NCBI RefSeq assembly: GCF_013364215.1
Contig: NZ_CP054923.1
Span: 3,782,001 to 3,846,000, forward strand
Direction of reading: 5' to 3'
Origin: Verrucosispora sp. NA02020
GTDB taxonomy: Bacteria; Actinomycetota; Actinomycetes; Mycobacteriales; Micromonosporaceae
DNA length: 64,000 nucleotides
Under the pieces are notes generated by a model. The model was given only the letters and a program-made list of their open reading frames with translations. It searched no databases and was not told where the DNA came from. The translations under genes and the position numbers were made by a program. This document shows, piece by piece, positions 34,820 to 41,482 of the stretch (its first letter is position 1; every line of letters starts with the position of its first letter).

Positions 34820-35791
34820 TCAGTGGTTCCCTTCGTCGGAGCTCAGCACCCGGGCGAGCCAGTCGGTGCGGGTACGGCGGGCCGTGCTGGAGATGGCGGC
34901 CTGCGGCAGGATCGCGTCGAAACCGTGGCAGCCACCCGCCCACACGTGCAGTTCGGCCTGACCACCGGCGGCCCAGATCCGGCTGGCGTAGTCGACGCTC
35001 TCGTCCCGGAAGACCTCGGCCGAGCCGGCGTCGACGTAGGTGGTGGGCAGTCCGCCCAGGTCGTCGGCGAGCGCCGGCGACACGTACGCGGGCACCGGTC
35101 GATCGGTCTCCTCACCCAGGACGCAGCGCCAGCAGAACTCGTTCGACTCGCCGGTCCAGACACCGGGTCCACCGGAGTACTGCCGGCTGGAGGTGGTGTC
35201 GTTGCGGTGGTCCAGCATCGGGCCGATGAGCACCTGGGCGGCGATCGGCGGAGTGCCGAGGTCACGGGCCATCAGGGTCACCCCGGCGGCCAGGCCGCCG
35301 CCCGCGCTGGCCCCGGCGACGACCAGGCGGGCCGGATCGATGTGCAGGTCGGCGGCGTGCGTGGCGGTCCAGAGCAGACCCTGGTAGCAGTCCTCGACGA
35401 GGGTCGTGCCGGTCACCTCGGGCGCCAGCCGGTAGTCCACCGAGACGACCACGGCACCGAAGCGGTCCAGCCATTCGAGCGGGATGTCGAGTTGGGCGTA
35501 GCGGTCGCCCAGGACCATCCCGCCGCCGTGGATCCAGTAGACGCACGGTGCCGGTGCGCCGTCGCTGCTCCCGGCGGGGCGCAGCACGGCGAGCGGGATC
35601 GTGGTGCCATCGGCGGCCGGGACGGTGATCTCCTGTCGGTCCACCGACACGCCGTCGAGCAGGGTTTCCACGGGGGTGGTGGCGTAGGGCCGGATCTGTT
35701 CGAGCACGTCGGCGTCGAGTCGGGCCACCAGCGGCAGGTCGGCGAGCAGTGCCCGCAGGTCGGGGTCGAGGTCGGGGCGGGGCAACGTCAT
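34820..35791 (-). CDS. Alpha/beta hydrolase, hormone-sensitive-lipase family
   Basis: A 323-residue esterase of the HSL (bacterial family IV) group. The oxyanion motif HGGGMVLG and nucleophile elbow VVAGASAGGGLAAG (Ser within GxSxGG) are present; Asp of YVDAGSAEVFRDE and His of AGGCHGFD complete the triad. It should cleave short-chain esters or lactones. It sits between the small monooxygenase-like gene (35 nt upstream) and the SDR gene (2 nt downstream). Confidence 0.9.
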   Translation of the reverse strand: MTLPRPDLDPDLRALLADLPLVARLDADVLEQIRPYATTPVETLLDGVSVDRQEITVPAADGTTIPLAVLRPAGSSDGAPAPCVYWIHGGGMVLGDRYAQLDIPLEWLDRFGAVVVSVDYRLAPEVTGTTLVEDCYQGLLWTATHAADLHIDPARLVVAGASAGGGLAAGVTLMARDLGTPPIAAQVLIGPMLDHRNDTTSSRQYSGGPGVWTGESNEFCWRCVLGEETDRPVPAYVSPALADDLGGLPTTYVDAGSAEVFRDESVDYASRIWAAGGQAELHVWAGGCHGFDAILPQAAISSTARRTRTDWLARVLSSDEGNH

Positions 35792-35826
35792 GGCGGGTCC
35801 TCGGGTCGGCGGGGGTGGGTGTCGGC

Positions 35827-36132
35827 TCAGAGGGCGGCTCTACCGCCGACCGGCACCTCGTCGGTGTAGGTCGCCTCGGCGGCGAGCAGCGGTTCGAGTC
35901 GCGTGACGAGGTCGCGTGCCGGGGCGGTGGTGAAGAACTCGGCGTGTGCCGCCCGGCTGGTCCAGCCCTCGGTGAGGTGGACGACGTCGGGGTCGCCGGC
36001 CGAGCGTCCGACCAGGAAGACGACACAGTCCGGGTGCGTCAGCGCGGGGGCGTCGAGCAGCAGCGCGACCACCTCGTCGCCCATGCCGGGCTGTGCGGTC
36101 ATGGTGGCGTGGAAGCCGTGGTCGATGGTCAT
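35827..36132 (-). CDS. Small antibiotic-biosynthesis-monooxygenase-like (ABM) protein
   Basis: A 101-residue ferredoxin-fold protein of the dimeric alpha-beta barrel (ABM/YgiN) type. The pattern is HATMTAQPGMGDEVVALL, then VVFLVGRSAGDPDVVHLTEGWTSRAAHAEFF. Members are cofactor-free quinol monooxygenases or simple ligand-binding proteins. GGAGG lies before the ATG. It is the first gene of an operon with esterase and SDR genes, divergent from an AraC-type regulator 151 bp away that probably controls it. Confidence 0.8.
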   Translation of the reverse strand: MTIDHGFHATMTAQPGMGDEVVALLLDAPALTHPDCVVFLVGRSAGDPDVVHLTEGWTSRAAHAEFFTTAPARDLVTRLEPLLAAEATYTDEVPVGGRAAL

Positions 36133-36211
36133 GTCGGTTATTCCTCCAGTGGGGACGCTGTCGATGAGATATCGACTCACCCATATAAGCAGCCGGGGCA
36201 GCGAGGACGTT

Positions 36212-36266
36212 AGAACGATGGTCCTGTGCTCTTGCCTGATCCTCTCGTTGTGGCGAGGATCGTTCT
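36212..36266. promoter_or_regulatory. Nested inverted repeats upstream of the AraC-type gene
   Basis: Outer arms AGAACGAT (36212-36219) and ATCGTTCT (36259-36266); inside them, GATCCTC (36238-36244) and GAGGATC (36255-36261) form a hairpin with a 10-nt loop. The right arms partly overlap, so the two pairings exclude one another. It could be an operator or an RNA switch in the leader of the regulator gene starting at 36284. Confidence 0.35.
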
Positions 36267-36283
36267 TCTGCTCCAATGGTCCG

Positions 36284-37219
36284 GTGAGCCTCGACGAGTT
36301 ACGTGACCTGCTCGACCGCCATGCCCGCCCGGACCAGCACACCGCCATCGACGACCTGTTGATCTCGCGGGTCGGCCGGTCGGGGCCGCCGTCGCCGTCG
36401 ATGTCGGGCACGGTGCTGGCGCTCATCGCCCAGGGCGCGAAACGACTCGCGACCGGCGACCGGGTGTACGAGTACCGCGCCGGGCAGTACCTCGTCGCCT
36501 CGGTGGACCTGCCGGTCACCGGCCAGTTCCTCGGGATCGACCCCGACCACCCGGCGCTCGGCGTCGGCCTGGTCCTGCGTCCGACAGCGGTCGCCGAGGT
36601 GCTGTTGCGGGCGTCGCCCGGAGACCTGCCGCCGGTCGGCGGCGGCGCGCCGTCCGGCCTGGCCGTCAGCGACGCACCCCCGGAGCTGCTCGACGCGGCC
36701 GTCCGACTGGTACGCCTGCTCGACCGGCCACGCGACGCGACGGTGCTGGCGCCACTGGTCAAACAGGAGATCCTCTGGCTGCTGATGACCGGCGAGCACG
36801 GGGCCACCGTGCGGCAGCTCGGTCTCGCCGACAGCAGCCTCAGCCACGTCGCCCGCGCGGTCCGGTGGATCCGGGAGCACTACTCCCGGGCGTTCCGGGT
36901 GGAGGATCTCGCCCGGCTCTCCGGCATGAGCGTCTCCGCCTTCTACCGCAACTTCCAGGCGGTCACCGCGATGAGTCCGATCCAGTTCCAGAAGCAGATC
37001 CGGTTGCAGGAGGCCCGGCTCCTGCTCGCCACCCGTCCCGACGACGTCACCGGCGTCGCCCGGCAGGTCGGCTACGACAGCCCGTCCCAGTTCAGCCGCG
37101 AGTACCGCCGCCAGTTCGGCCTACCGCCCCGCCAGGACGCCGCCCGCCTGCACGGCGAGCTGGGCCAGCTCGCGCCGACGCCCCGCCGGGTCCCCACGGC
37201 CGCCGGACTTCTTCCGTAG
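36284..37219 (+). CDS. AraC-family regulator with AraC_N domain
   Basis: A 311-residue regulator. The N-terminal AraC_N-type domain (about 10-165: YEYRAGQYLVASVDLPVTGQF...PALGVGLVL) is joined to a C-terminal double HTH (about 195-290: FRVEDLARLSGMSVSAFYRNFQAVTAMSPIQFQKQIRLQEARLLL, then VTGVARQVGYDSPSQFSREYRRQFG). GTG 36284 is chosen; an ATG at 36218 would add 22 residues but lies inside the inverted repeats. Members regulate adjacent aldehyde/alcohol redox genes, here the divergent ABM-esterase-SDR operon. Its TAG stop is part of the next gene's -10 box. Confidence 0.85.
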   Translation: MSLDELRDLLDRHARPDQHTAIDDLLISRVGRSGPPSPSMSGTVLALIAQGAKRLATGDRVYEYRAGQYLVASVDLPVTGQFLGIDPDHPALGVGLVLRPTAVAEVLLRASPGDLPPVGGGAPSGLAVSDAPPELLDAAVRLVRLLDRPRDATVLAPLVKQEILWLLMTGEHGATVRQLGLADSSLSHVARAVRWIREHYSRAFRVEDLARLSGMSVSAFYRNFQAVTAMSPIQFQKQIRLQEARLLLATRPDDVTGVARQVGYDSPSQFSREYRRQFGLPPRQDAARLHGELGQLAPTPRRVPTAAGLLP

Positions 37220-37228
37220 GGTGGCGGC

Positions 37229-38038
37229 ATGGCGGTGCCACGGGAGCAGCGGACCGTGTTCGGCGAGGTCGCCGACGCGTACGAGCGGAGCCGGGCGGAC
37301 TATCCGGCCGCGCTGCTGGACCTGATCACCGGGTACACCACCCGCACACCGGCCGAGGTGGTGGAGGCGGGCGCGGGCACCGGCAAGGGCAGCGCGTTGC
37401 TGCGTCGTCTCGACGTACCGCTGACCTGTGTCGAGCCGGATCCGGCGATGGCCGCGCTGCTGGCGCGGCGCTTCACCGGCGACGACCTGGTGTCGGTGGT
37501 GGTCGGCCGGTTCGAGGACTGGCGTCCGCCGCCCGGCGGAGTGGATCTGGTGGCCAGCGCGCAGGCGTGGCACTGGGTGGACCACACCCGACGGACCGAC
37601 ATGGCCGCCGAGGCGCTGGCACCCGGCGGGGTGCTCGCGATCTTCGGGCACGACTACGGGTTCGCCGACGTGGGACTGCGCACCGCGATGGACGCGGTCT
37701 ACCAGCGGTACGCCCCGGAGATCGCCGACCTGCCCGGACGGCCGGTGCACACGCGGCACCCGGGCGCGTTCGATCCGCAGGAGCTGCGTACGGCACCCGG
37801 GTTCACCGACGTCACGCACGAGCGGGTGGTGACCGTGGTGCCGTACGACACCGCGCGCTACCTCACCCTGCTTTCCACCTTCTCGCCGCACCGGATGCTG
37901 CCCGAGGCGCAGCGGACCCGTCTGCACGGCGCGCTGGCCGACCTCGTCGACACCCACGGCGGTGTCGTCGCACACGAGCTGACGACCTGGCTGTGGCTGG
38001 CCCGACGGTGTGGCCCGGCGGCGGCCGACCGGTCTTGA
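37229..38038 (+). CDS. SAM-dependent class I methyltransferase
   Basis: A 269-residue methyltransferase. The SAM-binding motif VVEAGAGTGKGSALL (about 44-58), the acidic end of strand 2 (CVEPDPAM) and DLVASAQAWHWVD (motif IV region) match the Methyltransf_11/ubiE-like group that includes trans-aconitate-type enzymes. Substrate unknown. TAGGGT (37217-37222), which contains the stop of the AraC gene, lies 6 nt before the ATG, suggesting a leaderless transcript of its own. A hairpin follows the stop. Confidence 0.85.
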   Translation: MAVPREQRTVFGEVADAYERSRADYPAALLDLITGYTTRTPAEVVEAGAGTGKGSALLRRLDVPLTCVEPDPAMAALLARRFTGDDLVSVVVGRFEDWRPPPGGVDLVASAQAWHWVDHTRRTDMAAEALAPGGVLAIFGHDYGFADVGLRTAMDAVYQRYAPEIADLPGRPVHTRHPGAFDPQELRTAPGFTDVTHERVVTVVPYDTARYLTLLSTFSPHRMLPEAQRTRLHGALADLVDTHGGVVAHELTTWLWLARRCGPAAADRS

Positions 38039-38057
38039 CCCTCGACCCGGTCGAGGG
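38039..38057 (+). terminator. Hairpin directly after the methyltransferase stop
   Basis: CCCTCGAC-CCG-GTCGAGGG: 8-bp perfect stem with a 3-nt loop, beginning at the first base after the TGA. It is a probable terminator; no T-run. Confidence 0.55.
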
Positions 38058-38151
38058 CACATCCTGGTGCGGTGCGGGACATCCGACCCGCCCGGTGCGC
38101 CATCCGCCGTCGCGGCCCGCCACCGGTCACGAAGACCAGGAGGAGCAGCCC

Positions 38152-38646
38152 GTGCCGGAGTCCACGACGGACGTGACGGATGACGTGATGGCCGCCATCG
38201 GCGCTGCCGTCGAGACGGGGCACGCCGGGGACCGCGCGGGCGCGCGGGACGCGCTGGAACGCCTCTGGGAGACGATCGGGGCGGACGGTGACGCGCTGCA
38301 CCGGTGCACCGTCGCGCACTTCCTCGCCGACCTCCAGGACTCGGTCACCGACGAGCTGGCCTGGGACCAGCGCGCTCTGGCCGCGATCACCGATCTCAGC
38401 GACGAGCGGGCCCGTCGGTACCACGACTCGCTGCGGGTACGGGCGTTCCTGCCGTCGCTGCGGCTCAACCTCGCCGACGCCCACCGGCGGACCGGCGACG
38501 CCGCCGAGGCGCGCCGCCACCTGGCGGCGGCGGTGGCGGACCTCGACGCGCTCCCCGACGACGGGTACGGCGCGATGATCCGGTCGGGTGTCGAGCGGGC
38601 CCGGCAGGCGCTCGACGCCGGCTCGACCGCACCGCTGGAGCCCTGA
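38152..38646 (+). CDS. Small helical (TPR-like) protein, unknown function
   Basis: A 164-residue acidic, Ala/Arg-rich, all-helical protein. Paired helices such as RAGARDALERLWETIG, RCTVAHFLADLQDS and RLNLADAHRRTGDAAEARRHLAAAV resemble tetratricopeptide repeats, the last being closest to TPR consensus. It has no signal peptide or membrane segment. The GTG at 38152 has AGGAGGAG 6 nt upstream. It stands alone between two hairpins, so it is probably monocistronic. Function unknown. Confidence 0.75.
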   Translation: MPESTTDVTDDVMAAIGAAVETGHAGDRAGARDALERLWETIGADGDALHRCTVAHFLADLQDSVTDELAWDQRALAAITDLSDERARRYHDSLRVRAFLPSLRLNLADAHRRTGDAAEARRHLAAAVADLDALPDDGYGAMIRSGVERARQALDAGSTAPLEP

Positions 38647-38655
38647 CGAGTAGTT

Positions 38656-38675
38656 GCCCGCACGGCCGTGCGGGC
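38656..38675 (+). terminator. Perfect 20-bp palindrome, probable terminator
   Basis: Left half GCCCGCACGG pairs fully with right half CCGTGCGGGC, 10 nt after the preceding stop. A real hairpin would need a few unpaired bases at its centre, leaving 8 bp of stem. An operator role for the fucose operon downstream is a less likely alternative. Confidence 0.5.
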
Positions 38676-38766
38676 CAGCGGAGGCGTGCGGGGCAGGGGA
38701 GCCGGGGCGATGTCGAGGCGTACGCCGCGGCGCGGGGTGACCGCCGTGCCCCGCTCCGGCGACCCC

Positions 38767-38796
38767 TTGCCGACACCGTCGTGACTCCTCTATAAC
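38767..38796 (+). promoter_or_regulatory. Candidate promoter of the fucose operon
   Basis: TTGCCG (38767-38772), 18-nt spacer, TATAAC (38791-38796); the start at 38834 would have a leader of about 30 nt containing AAGGTG. This is the most sigma-70-like promoter I see in the window. Confidence 0.5.
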
Positions 38797-38833
38797 GATG
38801 CAGCAAGGTCGATCTCTGTCCGAAAGGTGCGGC

Positions 38834-39691
38834 GTGAAGCTACTTCGAGTGGGCGCGGTCGGTCAGGAACGCCCCGCCGCACGGGACCGGGACGGCCGTC
38901 TGCGGGACCTCTCCGACCTGGTGACCGAGATCGACGGGACCTTCCTCGCCGGGGACGGCCCGGCCCGGGTCCGCGCCGCGCTCGCCGAGGGACGGCTGCC
39001 GCTGCTCGCGGACCCCGCGCCACGGATCGGGGCGCCGATCGCCCGCCCCGGCAAGATCGTTTGCGTCGGGTTGAACTACTCCGACCACGCGGCCGAGACC
39101 GGCGCGCGGCTGCCGACCGAACCGATCCTGTTCATGAAGGCGTCCAACACCGTGATCGGCCCGGACGACGAGGTGCTGATCCCGCGCGGCAGCGTCAAGA
39201 CCGACTGGGAGGTCGAACTCGCCGTCGTCATCGGCCGCACCGCGCGATATCTGGACAGCGACGACGAGGCGCTGGCCTGTGTCGCCGGCTACACCGTCTC
39301 CAACGACGTCTCCGAGCGGGAGTTCCAGCTCGAACGCGGCGGCCAGTGGGACAAGGGCAAATCCTGCGAGACGTTCAACCCGCTCGGCCCGTGGCTGGTC
39401 ACCGCCGACGAGGTGCCCGACCCGCAGCAGCTCGGTCTGCGGTTGAGCGTCAACGGCACGCGCCGTCAGGACGGCAGCACCAAGAACATGATCTTCGGGG
39501 TCGCCGAGGTGGTCCGGTACGTCAGCCAGTTCATGGTGCTCGAACCGGGCGACGTGATCAACACGGGCACCCCGGCCGGCGTGGCGCTCGGGATGTCGGA
39601 ACCGAAGCCGTACCTGCGTCCCGGCGACGTGATCGAGCTTGAGGTGGACGGTCTCGGCACCCAACGTCAGACGGTCGGGCAGGCGTCGTGA
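38834..39691 (+). CDS. FAH-family hydrolase, probable 2,4-diketo-3-deoxy-L-fuconate hydrolase
   Basis: A 285-residue fumarylacetoacetate-hydrolase-family enzyme. CVGLNYSDHAAETG, EPILFMKASNTVIGPDD, KTDWEVELAVVIGR (metal-binding Glu residues) and NDVSEREFQLERGGQWDKGKSCETFNPLGPWLV match the subgroup that splits 2,4-diketo-3-deoxy-L-fuconate into pyruvate and L-lactate, the last step of oxidative L-fucose (or L-rhamnose) breakdown. The matching dehydrogenase overlaps its stop. The same subgroup also contains ureidoglycolate lyases, so the call rests partly on neighbours. GTG start with AAGGTG upstream. Confidence 0.85.
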   Translation: MKLLRVGAVGQERPAARDRDGRLRDLSDLVTEIDGTFLAGDGPARVRAALAEGRLPLLADPAPRIGAPIARPGKIVCVGLNYSDHAAETGARLPTEPILFMKASNTVIGPDDEVLIPRGSVKTDWEVELAVVIGRTARYLDSDDEALACVAGYTVSNDVSEREFQLERGGQWDKGKSCETFNPLGPWLVTADEVPDPQQLGLRLSVNGTRRQDGSTKNMIFGVAEVVRYVSQFMVLEPGDVINTGTPAGVALGMSEPKPYLRPGDVIELEVDGLGTQRQTVGQAS

Positions 39692-40449
39692 CCGGCGAGT
39701 TCACCGGGCTGGCAGCGGTGGTCACCGGTGGCGGCTCGGGCATCGGCCTCGCCACGGCCCGACTGCTGGCCGCGCGGGGAGCGTCGGTGGCCTGCCTCGA
39801 CCTGGACCCCTCCGGCGTACCGGCACCGCTGCTCGGGGTGCGGTGCGACGTCACCGACCCCACCTCGGTGACCGCAGCGGTGACCGCCGCCGCGACCCGC
39901 CTCGGTGGTCTCGACGTGCTGGTCAACAACGCCGGGACCGGTGCCCGGGGCACCGTCGAGGCCAACCCGGACGAGGAGTGGCACCGGGTGTTCGACGTCA
40001 ACGTCGTCGGGATGGTCCGGGTGACCCGGGCGGCCCTGCCGCACCTGCGGCGCTCCGCCCACGCCGCGATCGTCAACATCGGCTCGATCGCGGCGAGCAC
40101 CGGCCTGCCCGACCGGGCCCTGTACGGCGCGACGAAGGGCGCCGTGCAGGCGCTCACCCTCGCCATGGCGGCGGACCACGTCGGCGAGGGCATCCGGGTC
40201 ACCTGCGTGAACCCCGGCACCGTCGACACCCCGTGGGTACGCCGGCTGATCGACGCCGCCGACGACCCGACCGCCGAACTGGCCGCCCTGCGTGCCCGGC
40301 AGCCCACCGGACGGCTGGTCGCCGCCACCGAGGTCGCCGCCGCCGTCGCGTACCTCGCCGGCCCGTCGGCCGGCGCCACCACCGGGACCGTGCTCGCCGT
40401 GGACGGCGGGATGCACTCCCTGCGGCTGCGCGCCCCCGCCGAGAACTGA
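39688..40449 (+). CDS. SDR, probable 2-keto-3-deoxy-L-fuconate dehydrogenase
   Basis: A 253-residue classical SDR: VTGGGSGIGLATARLL, acidic CLDLD after strand 2 (NAD preference), NNAG, and catalytic YGATK. IVNIGSIAASTGLPDRALYGATKGAVQALTLAMAADHVGEGIRVTCVNPGTVDTP closely follows the 2-keto-3-deoxy-fuconate/rhamnonate dehydrogenase type, which oxidises the C4 hydroxyl to give the diketo acid used by the preceding gene's enzyme. The GTG overlaps that gene's TGA. The aldo/keto reductase gene follows after 40 nt. Confidence 0.85.
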   Translation: MTGEFTGLAAVVTGGGSGIGLATARLLAARGASVACLDLDPSGVPAPLLGVRCDVTDPTSVTAAVTAAATRLGGLDVLVNNAGTGARGTVEANPDEEWHRVFDVNVVGMVRVTRAALPHLRRSAHAAIVNIGSIAASTGLPDRALYGATKGAVQALTLAMAADHVGEGIRVTCVNPGTVDTPWVRRLIDAADDPTAELAALRARQPTGRLVAATEVAAAVAYLAGPSAGATTGTVLAVDGGMHSLRLRAPAEN

Positions 40450-40489
40450 CCACCTGTCGCCGACGGCGACGCCCCGTGAGGAGACGGCG

Positions 40490-41482
40490 ATGCGACACAC
40501 CCGACTGGGGCGCACGGCGGTCCCGGTGAGCGCCCTCGGATTCGGCGCGGCCGGGATCGGCAACCTGTACCACGCGGTCGACGACGAGACGGCACAGTGC
40601 GCCGTGGACACCGCGTGGCAGATGGGCGTCCGCTACTTCGACACCGCGCCGCACTACGGTCTCGGACTCTCCGAGCGTCGGCTGGGCGCGGCGCTGGCCG
40701 GGCGTCCCCGGGACGAGTTCACCGTCTCCACGAAGGTCGGTCGGCTGCTGGTGCCCTCGCCCACCAGCGCGCACCTGCGCGACGACGGCGGGTTCGACGT
40801 GCCCGCCGACCACGTGCGCCGCTGGGACTTCAGCGCCGACGGGGTGCTCCGGTCGCTGACGGCCAGCCTGGACCGGCTCGGACTGGACCGGGTGGACGTG
40901 GTGCTGCTGCACGATCCGGACGCGCACTGGCGCCAGGCCGTCGGGGAGGCGTATCCGGCCCTGCACGAGCTGCGCGACCAGGGGGTGGTGGGCGCGATCG
41001 GGGTCGGCATGAACCAGGCGCGGATGCTGGAGCGGTTCGTCGCCGAGACCGACGTGGACACCGTCATGCTCGCCGGCCGCTACACGTTGCTGGACCAGAC
41101 GGCGGCCGAACGGCTGCTGCCCCGGTGCCGGGAACGCGGCGTGTCGGTGCTGGCCGCCGGCGTCTTCAACAGCGGCGTGCTGGCCACCGTCGAGCCGGGT
41201 GACACCTACGACTACGGCCCGGTGCCGCCGCCGTTGCGCGAGCGGGCCGTCCGCATCGCGCAGGTGTGCCGACGGCACGGCACGACTCTGCCGCAGGTGG
41301 CGATGGCGTACGTGGCCCGCCACCCGACCGTCGCGTCGGTGGTCGTCGGGATGAACACCGCCACGCAGGTCGCCGACAACGCGGCCCGCTTCGCCGCCCC
41401 GGTGCCCGACGCGCTCTGGGCGGAGCTGGTCAGCGAGGGGCTGATCCCGGCCGAGGACCGGCCCCGGGAGCCGTCGGCGTGA
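40490..41482 (+). CDS. Aldo/keto reductase, probable L-fucose dehydrogenase
   Basis: A 330-residue AKR of the D-threo-aldose 1-dehydrogenase (L-fucose/L-galactose dehydrogenase) type. VSALGFGAAGIGNLYHAV and YFDTAPHYGLGLSERRLG carry the catalytic Asp and Tyr; STKVGRLL has the Lys, and LLHDPD the His. It would oxidise L-fucose to L-fucono-lactone with NAD(P), the first step of the pathway whose last two enzymes are encoded just upstream. GAGGAG lies before the ATG. Its last 53 bases overlap the convergent fucosidase gene. Confidence 0.87.
   Translation: MRHTRLGRTAVPVSALGFGAAGIGNLYHAVDDETAQCAVDTAWQMGVRYFDTAPHYGLGLSERRLGAALAGRPRDEFTVSTKVGRLLVPSPTSAHLRDDGGFDVPADHVRRWDFSADGVLRSLTASLDRLGLDRVDVVLLHDPDAHWRQAVGEAYPALHELRDQGVVGAIGVGMNQARMLERFVAETDVDTVMLAGRYTLLDQTAAERLLPRCRERGVSVLAAGVFNSGVLATVEPGDTYDYGPVPPPLRERAVRIAQVCRRHGTTLPQVAMAYVARHPTVASVVVGMNTATQVADNAARFAAPVPDALWAELVSEGLIPAEDRPREPSA

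Noticed and set aside
35886..35905. GGTTCGAGTC resembling a tRNA T-arm
   Set aside because: It lies inside the coding sequence of the ABM-like protein; no cloverleaf, acceptor stem or anticodon arm can be formed around it.
36865..38151. Long in-frame upstream extension of the helical protein at 38152
   Set aside because: It overlaps the AraC and methyltransferase genes in another frame. The GTG at 38152 has a strong AGGAGGAG site and the protein character changes exactly there.
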